NCBI RefSeq assembly: GCF_026342435.1
Contig: NZ_JAPEMT010000001.1
Location: 248,001 to 312,000, forward strand
Source of the DNA: Streptomyces sp. NBC_00237
GTDB taxonomy: Bacteria > Actinomycetota > Actinomycetes > Streptomycetales > Streptomycetaceae
Direction of reading: 5' to 3'
Length of the DNA: 64,000 bases
The position numbers and the translations under genes are program-made. Below the pieces are notes generated by a model, which was given only the letters and a program-made list of their open reading frames with translations, was not told the origin of the DNA and searched no databases. This document shows, piece after piece, positions 1 to 18,100 of the stretch; position 1 is the first letter of the stretch; each line of letters starts with the position of its first letter.

Positions 1-2
1 TG

Positions 3-2315
<2,313 letters not shown>

Positions 2316-2318
2316 GTC

Positions 2319-3053
2319 GTGAGTGGAGCCACGGGCACCGGGAAATCTTCCGGAGCTGGAGCACCCGGTGCCCGTGGCTCTGCCGCGGACTCCCAGGGGG
2401 GAACTGTGACGGACACCCGGGGGCCGCAGCCCCCGCAGGGTTATGACGGGTACGCGGCCGGTCCGCTGCCCGGCGAGCGGGAGCAGGCGGCCCAGGGACC
2501 GGGGTCCCAGCCGTACCACCCGCCGCAGGCGTATCAGGCCACGCAGGACGGTCAGCAGGGCGGCGGTGCCACCCAGGGCGGCCAGCGTCCCCCTGCGGGC
2601 GGCGGCGGTACGCAGGGCGGCCAGACGGGGACGGTGCGCCGACCGCGTACGGGGGCCCGGACGACGCCTCGTACGCGCAAGGCGAGGCTGCGGGTGGCGA
2701 AGGCCGATCCGTGGTCGGTGATGAAGGTCAGCTTCCTGCTGTCGATCGCGCTGGGCATCTGCACGGTGATCGCGGCGGCCGTGCTGTGGATGGTCATGGA
2801 CGCCATGGGCGTCTTCGCGACCGTCGGCGGCACGATCAGTGAGGCGACCAGCTCGACGGCCGGTTCCGGGGAGAGCAGCGGGTTCGACCTCCAGTCGTTC
2901 CTGTCGCTGCCTCGGGTGCTGACCTTCACCTCGGTGATCGCGGTGATCGACGTGGTGCTGATGACGGCCCTGGCGACGCTGGGCGCCTTCATCTACAACC
3001 TGTCGGCCGGGTTCGTGGGCGGTGTGGAGCTCACGCTCGCGGAGGACGAGTAG
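2319..3053 (+). CDS. DUF3566 transmembrane protein downstream of gyrA
   Basis: Protein of 244 residues of the DUF3566 family, conserved in actinobacteria directly after gyrA; its molecular role is unknown. Residues 1 to about 130 are low-complexity, rich in Gly, Gln, Pro and Thr, and end in a basic stretch (RRPRTGARTTPRTRKARLRVAKAD), suggesting a disordered cytoplasmic tail. Two hydrophobic segments follow (about 137-165 and 200-230), the first starting VSFLLSIALGICTVIAA. The short acidic C-terminus ends ELTLAEDE. The start is GTG at 2319, with GAGGAG overlapping the end of gyrA as ribosome binding site, so translation is probably coupled to gyrA. Confidence 0.9.
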   Translation: MSGATGTGKSSGAGAPGARGSAADSQGGTVTDTRGPQPPQGYDGYAAGPLPGEREQAAQGPGSQPYHPPQAYQATQDGQQGGGATQGGQRPPAGGGGTQGGQTGTVRRPRTGARTTPRTRKARLRVAKADPWSVMKVSFLLSIALGICTVIAAAVLWMVMDAMGVFATVGGTISEATSSTAGSGESSGFDLQSFLSLPRVLTFTSVIAVIDVVLMTALATLGAFIYNLSAGFVGGVELTLAEDE

Positions 3054-3083
3054 CCGCTGGTGGCGGGGGGCGGAGAACCGATT

Positions 3084-3112
3084 TTGGTACTGCCCCCCAC
3101 GTGCGCTAATCT
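3084..3112 (+). promoter_or_regulatory. Promoter of tRNA-Ile
   Basis: TTGGTA (3084-3089) and TAATCT (3107-3112) are separated by 17 bp, a near-consensus vegetative promoter about 25 bp upstream of the tRNA-Ile gene. Spacing and sequence are direct observations; activity is inferred. Confidence 0.6.
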
Positions 3113-3137
3113 TCAGGAGTCAGCGCGCGAGCGCGGC

Positions 3138-3211
3138 GGGGCTATAGCTCAGTTGGTTAGAGCGCATCCCTGATAAGGATGAGGCCACAGGTTCAAATCC
3201 TGTTAGCCCCA
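3138..3211 (+). tRNA. tRNA-Ile(GAT)
   Basis: Full cloverleaf: acceptor arms GGGGCTA and TAGCCCC, D-arm with AGCTCAGTTGGTTAGAGC, anticodon stem CATCC/GGATG enclosing the loop CTGATAA with anticodon GAT (3172-3174), and T-arm CAGGTTCAAATCCTG. The discriminator is A. CCA is not encoded (the genome reads ACAG), as is common in Streptomyces. A strong hairpin terminator follows. Confidence 0.97.
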
Positions 3212-3218
3212 CAGTCAC

Positions 3219-3264
3219 CGGTTGGCCCGGACGAGGATTTTCTCGTCCGGGCCAACCGCTTTTG
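3219..3264 (+). terminator. Terminator after tRNA-Ile
   Basis: Perfect 17-bp inverted repeat (arms 3219-3235 and 3242-3258) with a 6-nt loop, followed by CTTTTG. It lies 8 nt after the tRNA. Confidence 0.85.
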
Positions 3265-3371
3265 TGCGTCCGGCAGTTGGAACCCCCCAGTAGGTCACCG
3301 ATCGGTATCGGCCGGTGTGTATAGTCGGCCGCCAAGAGGTCTCCTACGTCAAGGAAAGACGAGGTCGCGCG

Positions 3372-3506
3372 GTGAAGAAGCTTCTCCTGGTCGCACTGGC
3401 CGCCATTGGCGGGCTCCTCGTGTACCGCCAGATCCAGGCGGATCGCGCCGAGCAGGATCTGTGGACGGAGGCGACTGACTCCGTGCCCGCAGGTTCGGGT
3501 GTGTGA
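3372..3506 (+). CDS. DLW-39 family micropeptide
   Basis: A 44-residue peptide of the small actinobacterial family named for its conserved Asp-Leu-Trp; here the motif sits in AEQDLWTEATD. The N-terminus (VKKLLLVALAAIGGLLVY) is one hydrophobic helix after two lysines, so it is probably a single-pass membrane or signal-anchored peptide. No biochemical function is known to me. The start chosen is GTG at 3372, with GAGG seven nucleotides upstream; longer in-frame starts would add an unconserved basic stretch. A strong terminator lies immediately downstream, supporting a small monocistronic unit. Confidence 0.85.
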   Translation: MKKLLLVALAAIGGLLVYRQIQADRAEQDLWTEATDSVPAGSGV

Positions 3507-3523
3507 GCCCCAGTAGTCACATG

Positions 3524-3561
3524 CAAAACCCCGGTCGCTCCTCAGAGCGACCGGGGTTTTG
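3524..3561. terminator. Bidirectional-type terminator after DLW-39 gene
   Basis: Perfect 17-bp stem (3524-3540 and 3545-3561) with CTCA loop; the arm bases give AAAA on one side and TTTT on the other, so it could work in both directions. It separates the micropeptide from the parS region. Confidence 0.85.
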
Positions 3562-3854
3562 TGCTGCGTGGGGCTGTGGTGCTGTGCGGGTCCGTGCGCG
3601 GGGGCGATGTTTCACGTGAAACATCCGAGGGATGTCCGTCCGTGCGTGGCTCGCACGGACGGTCGACCGCGAGGCGGTGGAGCGGGCTTGTGGGCGCCGT
3701 GCGGGGCGGGAGCGGTCTCCTGGCGCAGCGTCACTTCCCGGAGCCGTAGAGGGCCTTCCAGGGGTGTTGTGAGGTCGTCCGGTGGTCGTGCCGTCCGGTT
3801 GATCTTCGCTGTGGAGGGGTGGTGCGCCGCACGTCGTTCCCGTGGCGCGGTCCG
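3562..3854. other. Intergenic region holding parS; no gene seen
   Basis: The stretch from the terminator to the convergent helix-turn-helix gene has no open frame with convincing start, ribosome site or family resemblance. The only recognisable element is the parS palindrome. Confidence 0.6.
3608..3623. promoter_or_regulatory. parS: parS centromere site (ParB binding)
   Basis: Exact match to the 16-bp bacterial consensus TGTTTCACGTGAAACA. ParB dimers load here and spread to form the origin-proximal segregation complex; Streptomyces clusters such sites around oriC. Its presence next to gyrA places the window, and so the PKS cluster, close to the replication origin. Only this one perfect copy was found in the window. 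Confidence 0.95.
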
Positions 3855-4403
3855 TCAGCTCTGGTGTGCCTCGTAGTGCGCGACCGCTTCGGCCGTGCGG
3901 CCCGCTCCGTACACACGGAGGAACTCCGCCAGTTCCGGGTGATCCGAGGCAAGGGAGTCCGCGGCGTGGATGATGTCCCCCGCACCGGCCACCGAGCGCA
4001 GCAGCGACTGGATCTCGCGCACCACACGGCGCACCGTGGGCGCCCCGGAGCCCGGCGTGCTCTGGCCGGTGGCGCTCAGGACCGAACCGCCCTGGGACTT
4101 CTTGATCTCTTCCATCCGGTCGGTGGCCTCACCGGCGCTGACGCTGCCGTCGGAGACCAGTCCGGCGAGCTCCTGGAGTGCCTGGACGCGCTGCACCACG
4201 GCAGGGTTGCCGATCTTGGCCCGCTGGCCGCTCATCAGCTGGGAGAGCATGGGCGCGGAGAGGCCGAGCACGGCCGCGAGCCGGGCCTGATTGAGCCCCA
4301 GGTCGTCGATGAGCCGACGGAAGAGCGCCCCCAGCGGCTCCCCGTACCAACTGCGCTGAAGCTCCCTGGCCCTTGCCGAGGCTTCCTGTTGTGCTGCGTC
4401 CAT
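3855..4403 (-). CDS. Helix-turn-helix DNA-binding protein (XRE-like N-terminal domain)
   Basis: Predicted 182-residue cytoplasmic regulator. Residues about 25-65 contain a helix-turn-helix of the Cro/C1 type (ALFRRLIDDLGLNQARLAAVLGLS, then APMLSQLMSGQRAKIGNP). The rest is helical, with a Gly/Ser/Thr-rich linker (GQSTPGSGAPT) before a C-terminal helical domain ending AVAHYEAHQS. The start chosen is ATG at 4403 because AGGGGAG lies six nucleotides upstream; upstream in-frame codons would extend into the intergenic region. Proteins of this sort are conserved near gyrA in Streptomyces. Target genes are unknown, and it is probably core genome rather than part of the polyketide cluster. Confidence 0.8.
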   Translation of the reverse strand: MDAAQQEASARARELQRSWYGEPLGALFRRLIDDLGLNQARLAAVLGLSAPMLSQLMSGQRAKIGNPAVVQRVQALQELAGLVSDGSVSAGEATDRMEEIKKSQGGSVLSATGQSTPGSGAPTVRRVVREIQSLLRSVAGAGDIIHAADSLASDHPELAEFLRVYGAGRTAEAVAHYEAHQS

Positions 4404-4564
4404 CTGCGTCTCCCCTTCGCTGCTGCGAACCTCGCGGTGCATCTTACGGAGAGTGGTCACCAACGGGGAGTCCCTATCTGTTTGCAGGATTGCGGGGGTC
4501 ACCCGCTACTCTGGTGTGCGTCGGTGGACGTGTTCTGTTCCGCTCGTTTCCGGCACCCCTTTTC

Positions 4565-4637
4565 GGGGCCTTAGCTCAGTTGGTAGAGCGCTGCCTTTGC
4601 AAGGCAGATGTCAGGAGTTCGAATCTCCTAGGCTCCA
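4565..4637 (+). tRNA. tRNA-Ala(TGC)
   Basis: Cloverleaf with acceptor GGGGCCT pairing AGGCTCC (one G-U pair), D-arm AGCTCAGTTGGTAGAGC, anticodon stem CTGCC/GGCAG around TTTGCAA (anticodon TGC at 4598-4600), T-arm CAGGAGTTCGAATCTCCTA, discriminator A, and no encoded CCA. This is the last core feature before the PKS cluster. tRNA 3' ends are common integration sites, but no second copy of the 3' end was seen in the window. Confidence 0.97.
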
Positions 4638-4644
4638 CATTCCA

Positions 4645-4690
4645 AGAGGCTCCCTGATCTGCGTTGACGCAGGTCAGGGAGCCTCTTTTT
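4645..4690 (+). terminator. Terminator after tRNA-Ala
   Basis: Long hairpin: 13-bp outer stem beginning AGAGGCTCCCTGA, an inner CTGCG/CGCAG stem with TTGA loop, and a run of five T at the end. It insulates the core genome from the PKS cluster. Confidence 0.9.
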
Positions 4691-4826
4691 CGTTGATCGC
4701 CGGGCGGAGTGACCGGCTCGCCCGCCTACCCGGCTTTTTCGCTCGGAGCCTCGGAGTTCTGGAGCCAGGGCTCCCGCGCGGGCCGAGGACCCGCGCCCAG
4801 CCGTCCCTTAGTGGTCGCCGTGGGGC
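4691..4826. other. Core/cluster junction, no gene seen
   Basis: No open frame with a convincing start or conserved motif lies between the tRNA-Ala terminator and the first PKS promoter. This is the left boundary of the cluster. No transposase remnant or direct repeat was recognised. Confidence 0.5.
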
Positions 4827-4872
4827 CCTGGGGGCTCTAGGGGTGTCTCGCCCCACCACCCCTGCCTAGCCT
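4827..4872 (+). promoter_or_regulatory. Cluster-type activated promoter of the first PKS gene
   Basis: Heptads CCTGGGG (4827-4833) and CTAGGGG (4837-4843), offset by 10 bp, are followed 23 bp later by TAGCCT (4867-4872) as -10 box. The total span, 46 bp, equals three other cluster promoters here. No good -35 hexamer is present (TGTCTC), as expected for activator-dependent transcription. Predicted transcript start is about 4880. Confidence 0.6.
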
Positions 4873-4963
4873 CGGGAAGCGGAGGGGAAGCGGACCGGAA
4901 ACCGTCCGGTGGCGTACCGCTCGGCCGAGGCCCTCACTTCGATCCCGATCGGATGGCGCGCTG

Positions 4964-10368
<5,405 letters not shown>

Positions 10369-10369
<1 letters not shown>

Positions 10370-13300
10370 TGGAAGACTCGGCCACGGCCGGTAAGCTCCG
10401 CGACTACCTCAAGCGGGCCACGACCGAGCTGGAGCGAAGCCGCCGCCGCGTACGCGAGCTGGAGGAGCAGGACCGCGAGCCCATCGCGATCATCGGCATG
10501 GGCTGCCGTTACCCCGGCGGTGTGCGCACCCCCGAGGACCTGTGGCGGGTGGTCGACGAGGGCATCGACGTCGTCACCGAGTTCCCCACCGACCGGGGCT
10601 GGGACGTCTCGGCGATCTTCGACCCCGAGCCCGGCGCTCCGGGCAAGAGCTACGTCCGCCACGGCGGGTTCCTGCACGACGCCGCCGAGTGCGACCCCGC
10701 GTTCTTCGGCATCAGCCCCAAGGACGCGCCCGGCACCGACCCGCAGCAGCGGATGCTGCTCGAAGTCACCTGGGAGGCGTTCGAGCGGGCCGGTATCGAC
10801 CCCGGCCGGGTGAAGGGCACCCGGACCGGTGTCTTCGTGGGCCTGATGCACCACGACTACGTCGGCGGCACCATCTCCGGCAGCATCGTCTCCGGCCGGA
10901 TCGCGTACACCCTCGGTCTGGAGGGACCGGCGGTCACCATGGACACCGCCTGCTCCTCGTCCCTGGTCGCGCTGCACTCTGCGGTCCAGTCGCTGCGCAA
11001 GGGCGAGTGCTCGCTGGCGCTCGCCGGTGGCGCGGCCCTGATGGCCAGCCCCGAGATGTTCATCGAGTTCAGCGAGCGCCGCGCGCTGTCCCCCGACGGC
11101 CGCTGCCACTCCTTCTCCGACGACGCCGCAGGCGCCGCCTGGGCCGAGGGCGCGGGCATGCTGCTCGTGGAGCGGCTCTCCGACGCCGTGCGCAACGGCC
11201 ACGAGGTGCTCGCTGTCGTACGCGGCTCCGCCGTCAACCAGGACGGCGCCTCCAACGGGCTGACCGCGCCCAGCGGCCCGGCCCAGATCCGCGTCATCGA
11301 GCAGGCCCTCGCCGATGCCCGGCTCGCCCCGCACCACATCGACGCGGTCGAGGCGCACGGCACCGGCACCACCCTCGGCGACCCGATCGAGGCCCAGTCC
11401 GTCATCGCCGCCTACGGGCAGGAGCGGGCGGACAGCGGACCGATCCGGCTCGGCTCCATCAAGTCCAACATGGGCCACCCGCAGGCCGCTGCCGGTGTCG
11501 GCGCCATCATCAAGACGGTCATGGCGATGCGCCACGGCGTCCTGCCCCGCACCCTGCACGTCAAGAAGCCCAGCACCGCCGTCGACTGGACGGCGGGCGA
11601 CATCCGGCTGCTCACCGAGCCCGAGCCGTGGGACACCCCCGGCGGGCGCCCGCGTCGCGCGGGCGTCTCCTCCTTCGGCATCTCCGGCACCAACGCCCAC
11701 ACCATCCTGGAGCAGGCGCCGCCCGTCGCGACCGACGAGGCCGCACCGGAGCGGGCCGCGCTGCCCGTCGTGCCGTGGGTTCTCTCCGGCAAGGGTTCCG
11801 ACGCCGTCCGACGCCAGGCGGAGCGGCTGCTGGCCGTCGCCGGTGACCTCGACCCGTACGACGTGGGGTACTCACTGGCCACGATGCGCGCCCGGTTCGG
11901 GCACCGGGCCGCCGTCACCGGCCGCGACCGGGACGAACTGCTCGCCGGTCTGCGGGCCGTCGCCGACGGCAGCCGGCCCGCCGTCGCCGTTCCCGAACCC
12001 GGCCGCCTCGGCGTGCTGTTCTCCGGCCAGGGCTCCCAGCGGCCCGGCATGGGCCGCACCCTGCACGCCGCGTTCCCGGTGTTCGCCGCCGCCTTCGACG
12101 AGATCTGCGCGGCCTTCGACGCCCATCTGGAACGGCCGCTGCGCGACGTCATGTTCGACGAGGACGCCGACCCCGCCGACGCGCTGCTGAACCAGACCGC
12201 CTACACGCAGGCGGCCCTGTTCACCTTCGAGACCGCCCAGTACCGGCTCCTGGAGCACTGGGGGATCCGTCCCGACCTGCTCGCCGGGCACTCGATCGGC
12301 GAGATCGTCGCCGCGCACGTCGCCGGTGTCCTGGAGCTGAAGGACGCGGTCGCGCTGGTCGCCGCCCGGGGCGCTCTGATGCAGGCGCTGCCCGAGGGCG
12401 GCGCGATGGTGGCCCTGCTCGCCTCCGAGGCCGAGGTCCTCCCGCTGCTCACCGAGGGCGTCGACATCGCGGCCGTCAACGGCCCGCGCGCGGTGGTGGT
12501 CTCCGGCGACGAGGACGCCGTCCTCGCGGTCGCCGCCCAGGTGGAGAAGTCCACCCGCCTGAAGGTGTCGCACGCCTTCCACTCCCGTCGCATGGACCCC
12601 ATGCTGGACGCGTTCCGCGAGGTGCTGGCCGGGCTCACCTTCCACGAGCCCGCCCTGCCCGTCGTCTCCAACGTCACCGGCACCCTCGCCGGTGAACTCA
12701 CCTCGCCCGAGTACTGGGTACGGCACGTCCGCGAGGCCGTCCGCTTCCACGACGGAGTCACCACCCTGGCCGCCGAGGGAGCCACCCGCTTCCTGGAGGT
12801 CGGCCCCGACTCGGTGCTCACCAACATGGCGCAGGACGTGGTCCCCGAGGTCATCGGCACCCAGCGCCGCGACCGTGCGGAGGACGCCGCCCTCGTCGAG
12901 GCCGTCAGCCGCTTGCACCTGACGGGAACCGGCCCCGACTGGTCGGTCGTGTTCGCCGGTGGCCGCAAGGTCGACCTGCCCACCTACGCGTTCCGCCGCG
13001 ACCGCCACTGGGAGGACGCGCCGATCCTCCAGGCCGAGCGCTCCGCCTCGGGCCGCTCGGGCGACGACGCGGCCAACCCGTTCTGGGAACTGGTCCGTGA
13101 GCAGGACGTGACCGCCGTCGCCGCCGCCCTCGGCATCACCGACGAGCCGTCCGTCGCCGCCGTCGTACCGGCGCTGGCCGCCTGGCACGAGCAGTGGCGG
13201 ACCAACGCCGCCGCCGACGGCTGGCGCTACCAGGTCCGCTGGGAGCCGCTGCCGCCCTCCGCCACCCCGGCGCTCGGCGTCCGCAGCCTCGTCGTCGTCC

Positions 13301-15123
13301 CCGCGACCGAGGACGACTGGACCACCGCCGTCCTCAAGGGACTCGTCGAGCGCGGCGTGACCGTCGACACGCTCACGGTGCCGGACGGCGCCGACCGCGC
13401 GTCGCTCGCCGCTCTGCTGGCCGGGAAGGGCGAGGCCGACGGCGTGCTCTCGCTGCTCGCGCCCGCCACCGGACTGACCGCGACCGCCGCCCTCGTCCAG
13501 GCTCTCGGCGACGCGGGCGTCACCGCCCCGCTGTGGTGTGCCACGCGCGACGCCGTCGCCCACGGCACGGCCGCCACCGTCACCGGTTTCGCCCAGGCAC
13601 AGGTCTGGGGTCTCGGCCGGGTCGCCGCCCTGGAACACCCCGACCGCTGGGGCGGACTGGTGGACCTGCCCGCCGTGATCGGCCCGCAGACCGTCGTACG
13701 GCTGGCCGCGCTGCTCGGCGACGCCGGTGGCGAGGACCAGGTCGTCATCCGTGAGTCCGGTACGTACGGCCGCCGCCTGGAACCCGCCCCGGCCCGGCCC
13801 GGCGCGCCCTGGAAGCCGTCCGGGACGGTGCTGGTCACCGGCGCCACCGGCGCGGTCGGCGCCGCCGTCGCCCGCTGGCTCGCCGCCGAGGGCGCCGACC
13901 ACCTGCTGCTGACGTCCCGGCGCGGCCCCGAGGCGCCCGGCGCCGCTGACCTCGTCCGCGAGCTCACCGACGCCGGTACCCCGGTCACCCTCGTCGCCTG
14001 CGACGTCGCCGACCGAGGGGCGCTGGCCGCGCTCCTCGACTCCGTACCGGACGAGCAGCCCCTGACGGCCGTGCTGCACCTGGCCGGTGTCCTCGACGAC
14101 GGCGTTCTGGACGCGCTCACCCCCGAGCGGTTCACCGGTGTCCTCGCCCCCAAGGCCGACGCCGCCCGCCACCTGCACGAACTCACGGCGGACCGCGAGC
14201 TGTCGGCGTTCGTGCTGTTCTCCTCGCTGACCGCCACCGTCGGCGGCGCGGGACAGGCCAACTACGCGGCAGCCAACACCTACCTCGACGCCCTCGCCGA
14301 GCACCGGCGGGCGGCCGGACTGCCGGCCACCTCGGTGGCGTGGGGGCCGTGGGGCGGTGAGGGCATGGCCGCCCACGGCAACGTCCGCTCGGCCGCCCGC
14401 GCGATGGGCATGTCCGTCCTCGACCCCGAGCGGGCGCTGACCGCTCTGCAGCGGGCCCTGGACGGCGGCGACACCACCGTCACCGTCGCCGACGTCGACT
14501 GGAGCGTGTTCGCGCCCGCGTTCACGTCGAGCCGCCCCAGTGCCCTGCTGTCCGCACTGCCCGGGGCCCAGCGCGGCGCGGCCGCCCAGGACGGGGCGGG
14601 CACGGTCGACGGCTTCGCCGAGAAGCTCGCCGGGCTCACCGGCGGCGAACGCGACCGTGCGGTCCAGGAGCTGGTGTGCGGCCAGGCCGCCTCGGTGCTC
14701 GGTTACGGCGGCGCGGGCGAGGTCGAGCCGACCACCGCCTTCCGGGACCTCGGCTTCGACTCGCTCACCTCCGTCGACCTGCGCAACCGGATCAGCAGCG
14801 CCGCCGGGGTGCCGCTGCCGGCCACGCTCATCTTCGACTACGCGACCCCGGCCGCCCTCGCCCAGTACCTTCTCACCGAACTCGCGGGCGCCGCCGACTC
14901 CGTGGACTCGGTCGTCTCCGAACTCGACCGGGTCGCGGCCCGGCTCGCCGACCTCACCGCGGAAGACCTCGAACAGGGGCGGATCACGGCCCGGCTGCGG
15001 ACGCTGATGGCCGACCTGGACAAGACCCTCGGGCAGAGCGCCGGAGCGGTCGCAGGACGGCTGGAGGACGCCTCCGCCGACGACGTCTTCGCCTTCATCG
15101 ACAACGAACTCGGCTCGGCGTGA
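10369..15123 (+). CDS. Type I polyketide synthase, one module (KS-AT-KR-ACP)
   Basis: Protein of 1584 residues adding one malonyl unit and leaving a beta-hydroxyl, since DH is absent. Domains: docking coil 1-37; KS with C195 in DTACSSS; AT with S642 in GHSIGE and H735 in HAFH (malonyl type); a post-AT segment ([19 protein letters not shown]) of the kind found in modules lacking DH; KR with [13 protein letters not shown] from 1152, the LDDG B-type motif and Y1299; ACP with S1465. The C-terminal docking region ends [13 protein letters not shown]. The ATG at 10369 overlaps the upstream stop, giving tight coupling. The next PKS gene starts 70 nt downstream without a recognisable promoter. This is the only hydroxyl-forming module seen in the window. 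Confidence 0.95.
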
Positions 15124-15193
15124 CCCGGCCGGCCCACGGCCCCTCGGTCCCGAAGCGGCAGTACACCTTTTCGCACAGGAGTGGCGAGACCCG

Positions 15194-18100
15194 ATGACCA
15201 ACGACGAGAAGCTGCTCTCCTACCTCAAGCGGGTCTCCGCCGATCTGGCCCAGACCCGGCAACGGCTGCACGAGGTGGAGACCCAGGACCGGGAACCCAT
15301 CGCCATCGTCGGAATGGGCTGCCGCTTCCCCGGCGGCGTGAGCACGCCGGAGGAGTTCTGGCGGCTCGTCCACGACGGCACCGACGCCATCGGTGACTTC
15401 CCCGACGACCGGGGCTGGGACGTCGGGACGCTCTACGACCCCGACCCGGACGCCACCGGCAAGACGTACGTCACGCGCGGTGGATTCCTGGACGACGCGG
15501 CCGGGTTCGAGCCGGACTTCTTCGGCATCAGCCCCCGCGAGGCCGTCGCGATGGACCCGCAGCAGCGGCTTCTCCTGGAGGTCTCGTGGGAGGCCCTGGA
15601 ACGGGCCCGGATAGCCCCCGACGCGGCGCACGGCGCCCGGGTCGGGGTGTTCGCCGGAACCAACGGCCAGGACTACAAGGACCTGTTGGCCCGGATGCCG
15701 GAGGACAGCGAGGCCGCCCTCGGCACCGGTGTGCTCGCCGCCGTGATCTCCGGCAGGATCTCGTACACCCTGGGCCTGGAGGGTCCGGCCGTCACCGTCG
15801 ACACGGCCTGCTCCTCGGCGCTCGTCGCGGTGCACCTGGCCGTCCAGGCGCTGCGCAACAAGGAGTGCACCCTGGCACTCGCGGGAGGCGCGACCGTGAT
15901 GTCGACGCCGAACAACTTCATCGCCTTCTCCCGGCAGCGCGGCCTCGCGGCCGACGGTGCCAGCAAGTCCTTCGCGGACGCGGCGGACGGCACCAGCTGG
16001 GGCGAGGGCGCGGGCATGCTCGTGCTGGAGCGGCTCTCCGACGCCCGTCGCAACGGCCATGAGGTACTGGCCGTCGTGCGTGGCTCCGCCGTCAACCAGG
16101 ACGGTGCGTCCAACGGCCTCACCGCGCCCAACGGGCCGTCCCAGCAGCGCGTCATCCGGGCCGCGCTGGCCGGGGCACAGCTCACCACCGCCGACGTCGA
16201 CCTGCTGGAGGCGCACGGCACCGGCACCACGCTGGGCGACCCCATCGAGGCGCAGGCGCTGCTCGCGACGTACGGGCAGGGCAGGTCCGAGGACGCTCCG
16301 CTGTGGCTCGGCTCGGTCAAGTCGAACATCGGTCACACCCAGGCCGCCGCCGGTGTCGCGGGCATCATCAAGGCCGTCATGGCGATGCGCCACCGCGTCC
16401 TGCCGAAGTCGCTGTACGCCGACGAGCCGTCCACCAAGGTCGACTGGGACCGGGGCAACGTCCGGCTGCTGACGGAGAACCGGCCCTGGGCCGACCCCGG
16501 GCGCCCCCGCCGGGCCGCGGTCTCCTCCTTCGGCGCCAGCGGCACCAACGCCCACACCATCCTGGAGGAGCCCCCCGCCGCGGAGGCGACGGACGCCGAG
16601 CCGGAGCCGCGCACCGCGCCGCCGCTGGTGCCGTGGGTGCTCACCGGCCGCACCGAGCAGGCCCTGCGGGAGCAGGCCGCGCGGCTGGCCGCCGTCGTCG
16701 GCGACGCCGACCCGGTGGACGTGGCGCACTCCCTCGTCGCCACCCGTACCGCCCACCAGTACCGGTCCGTCGTCCTCGGCTCCGACCGGGACGCGCTCGT
16801 CGCGGCCACGACCGGGGTCGCCGAGGGCGGCCGGGGCGCCGCGGCGGGACGGGTCCGCAAGGGGCAGACGGCCTTCCTGTTCACCGGGCAGGGCGCGCAG
16901 CGTGCCGGTATGGGCCGCGAACTCCACCGGGACTTCCCGGTGTTCGCGCAGACCTTCGACGAGATCTGTGCCCTGTTCGGTGACGACGTGCCCGACCTGC
17001 GCGACCTCGTCCTCGGCACCGACGTACCCGGTACCGACGTGTCCGGTACCGACCCCGAGCCGCTGAACCGCACCTCCCGCACCCAGGCCGCGCTGTTCGC
17101 CTTCGAGGTCGCCCTGTACCGCCTGGTCGCCTCCTGGGGCCTGGCCCCCGACTACCTGGCCGGGCACTCCATCGGCGAGATCGCCGCCGCCCACGTGGCG
17201 GGCGTCCTGGACCTGAAGGACGCGACCACCCTCGTCGCCGCCCGGGGCGCTCTGATGCAGGCGCTGCCCGAGGGCGGCGCGATGATCGCCGTACGCGCCA
17301 CCGAGGACGAGGTCCGTCCGCTGCTCACCGAGAACGTCGGCATCGCCGCCGTCAACGGCCCCGCCTCCGTGGTGATCTCCGGTGACTCCGCCGAGGCCGA
17401 GGCCGTGGCCGCGCACTTCGGCAAGAGCCGACGGCTGAAGGTCTCGCACGCCTTCCACTCGCCTCTGATGGAGCCGATGCTGGCCGACTTCCGGTCGGTC
17501 GTCGCCACCCTCACCTTCCACCCGGCCACCGTCCCGGTCGTCTCCAACGTCACGGGGGCCCTCGCCACCCAGGACATCGCCACCCCCGACTACTGGGTGC
17601 GGCACGTGCGCGAGGCGGTCCGCTTCCACGACGGGATCCGCGCCCTCGCCGCCGCCGGCGTCACCCGCTTCCTCGAAATCGGGCCGGACGCCGTCCTCAC
17701 CGCCATGGCCCGCGAGTGCCTCACCGTCGACGGCACGGCCACCGACGCCGTGCTCGCCGCCGCGTCCCGCCGCGAGCGCGACGAGACCGAGACGCTGCTC
17801 ACCGCCGTCGCCCAGATGTACGTGGGCGGCGCGTTGGTGGACTGGACCGCGCTGTACACCGGCGCCCGCACCCTCGACCTGCCCACCACCGCGTTCCAGC
17901 GCGAACGGTTCTGGCCCGAAACGGCCGCGGTGGTCGGCGACGTCGGCTCCGCGGGCCTGGACCCGGCCGACCACCCGCTGCTCGGCGCCGCCACGATGCT
18001 CGCCGCGTCCGACGGCGCCGTGCTCACCGGACGGCTGTCGCCGCGCAGCCACCCGTGGCTCGCCGACCACGTCGTCGGCGGGTCCGTCGTGGTCCCCGGC

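Noticed and set aside
3819..4574. Plus-strand frame of 251 codons opposite the helix-turn-helix gene
   Set aside because: Overlaps both a clear DNA-binding protein and tRNA-Ala; no conserved motif.
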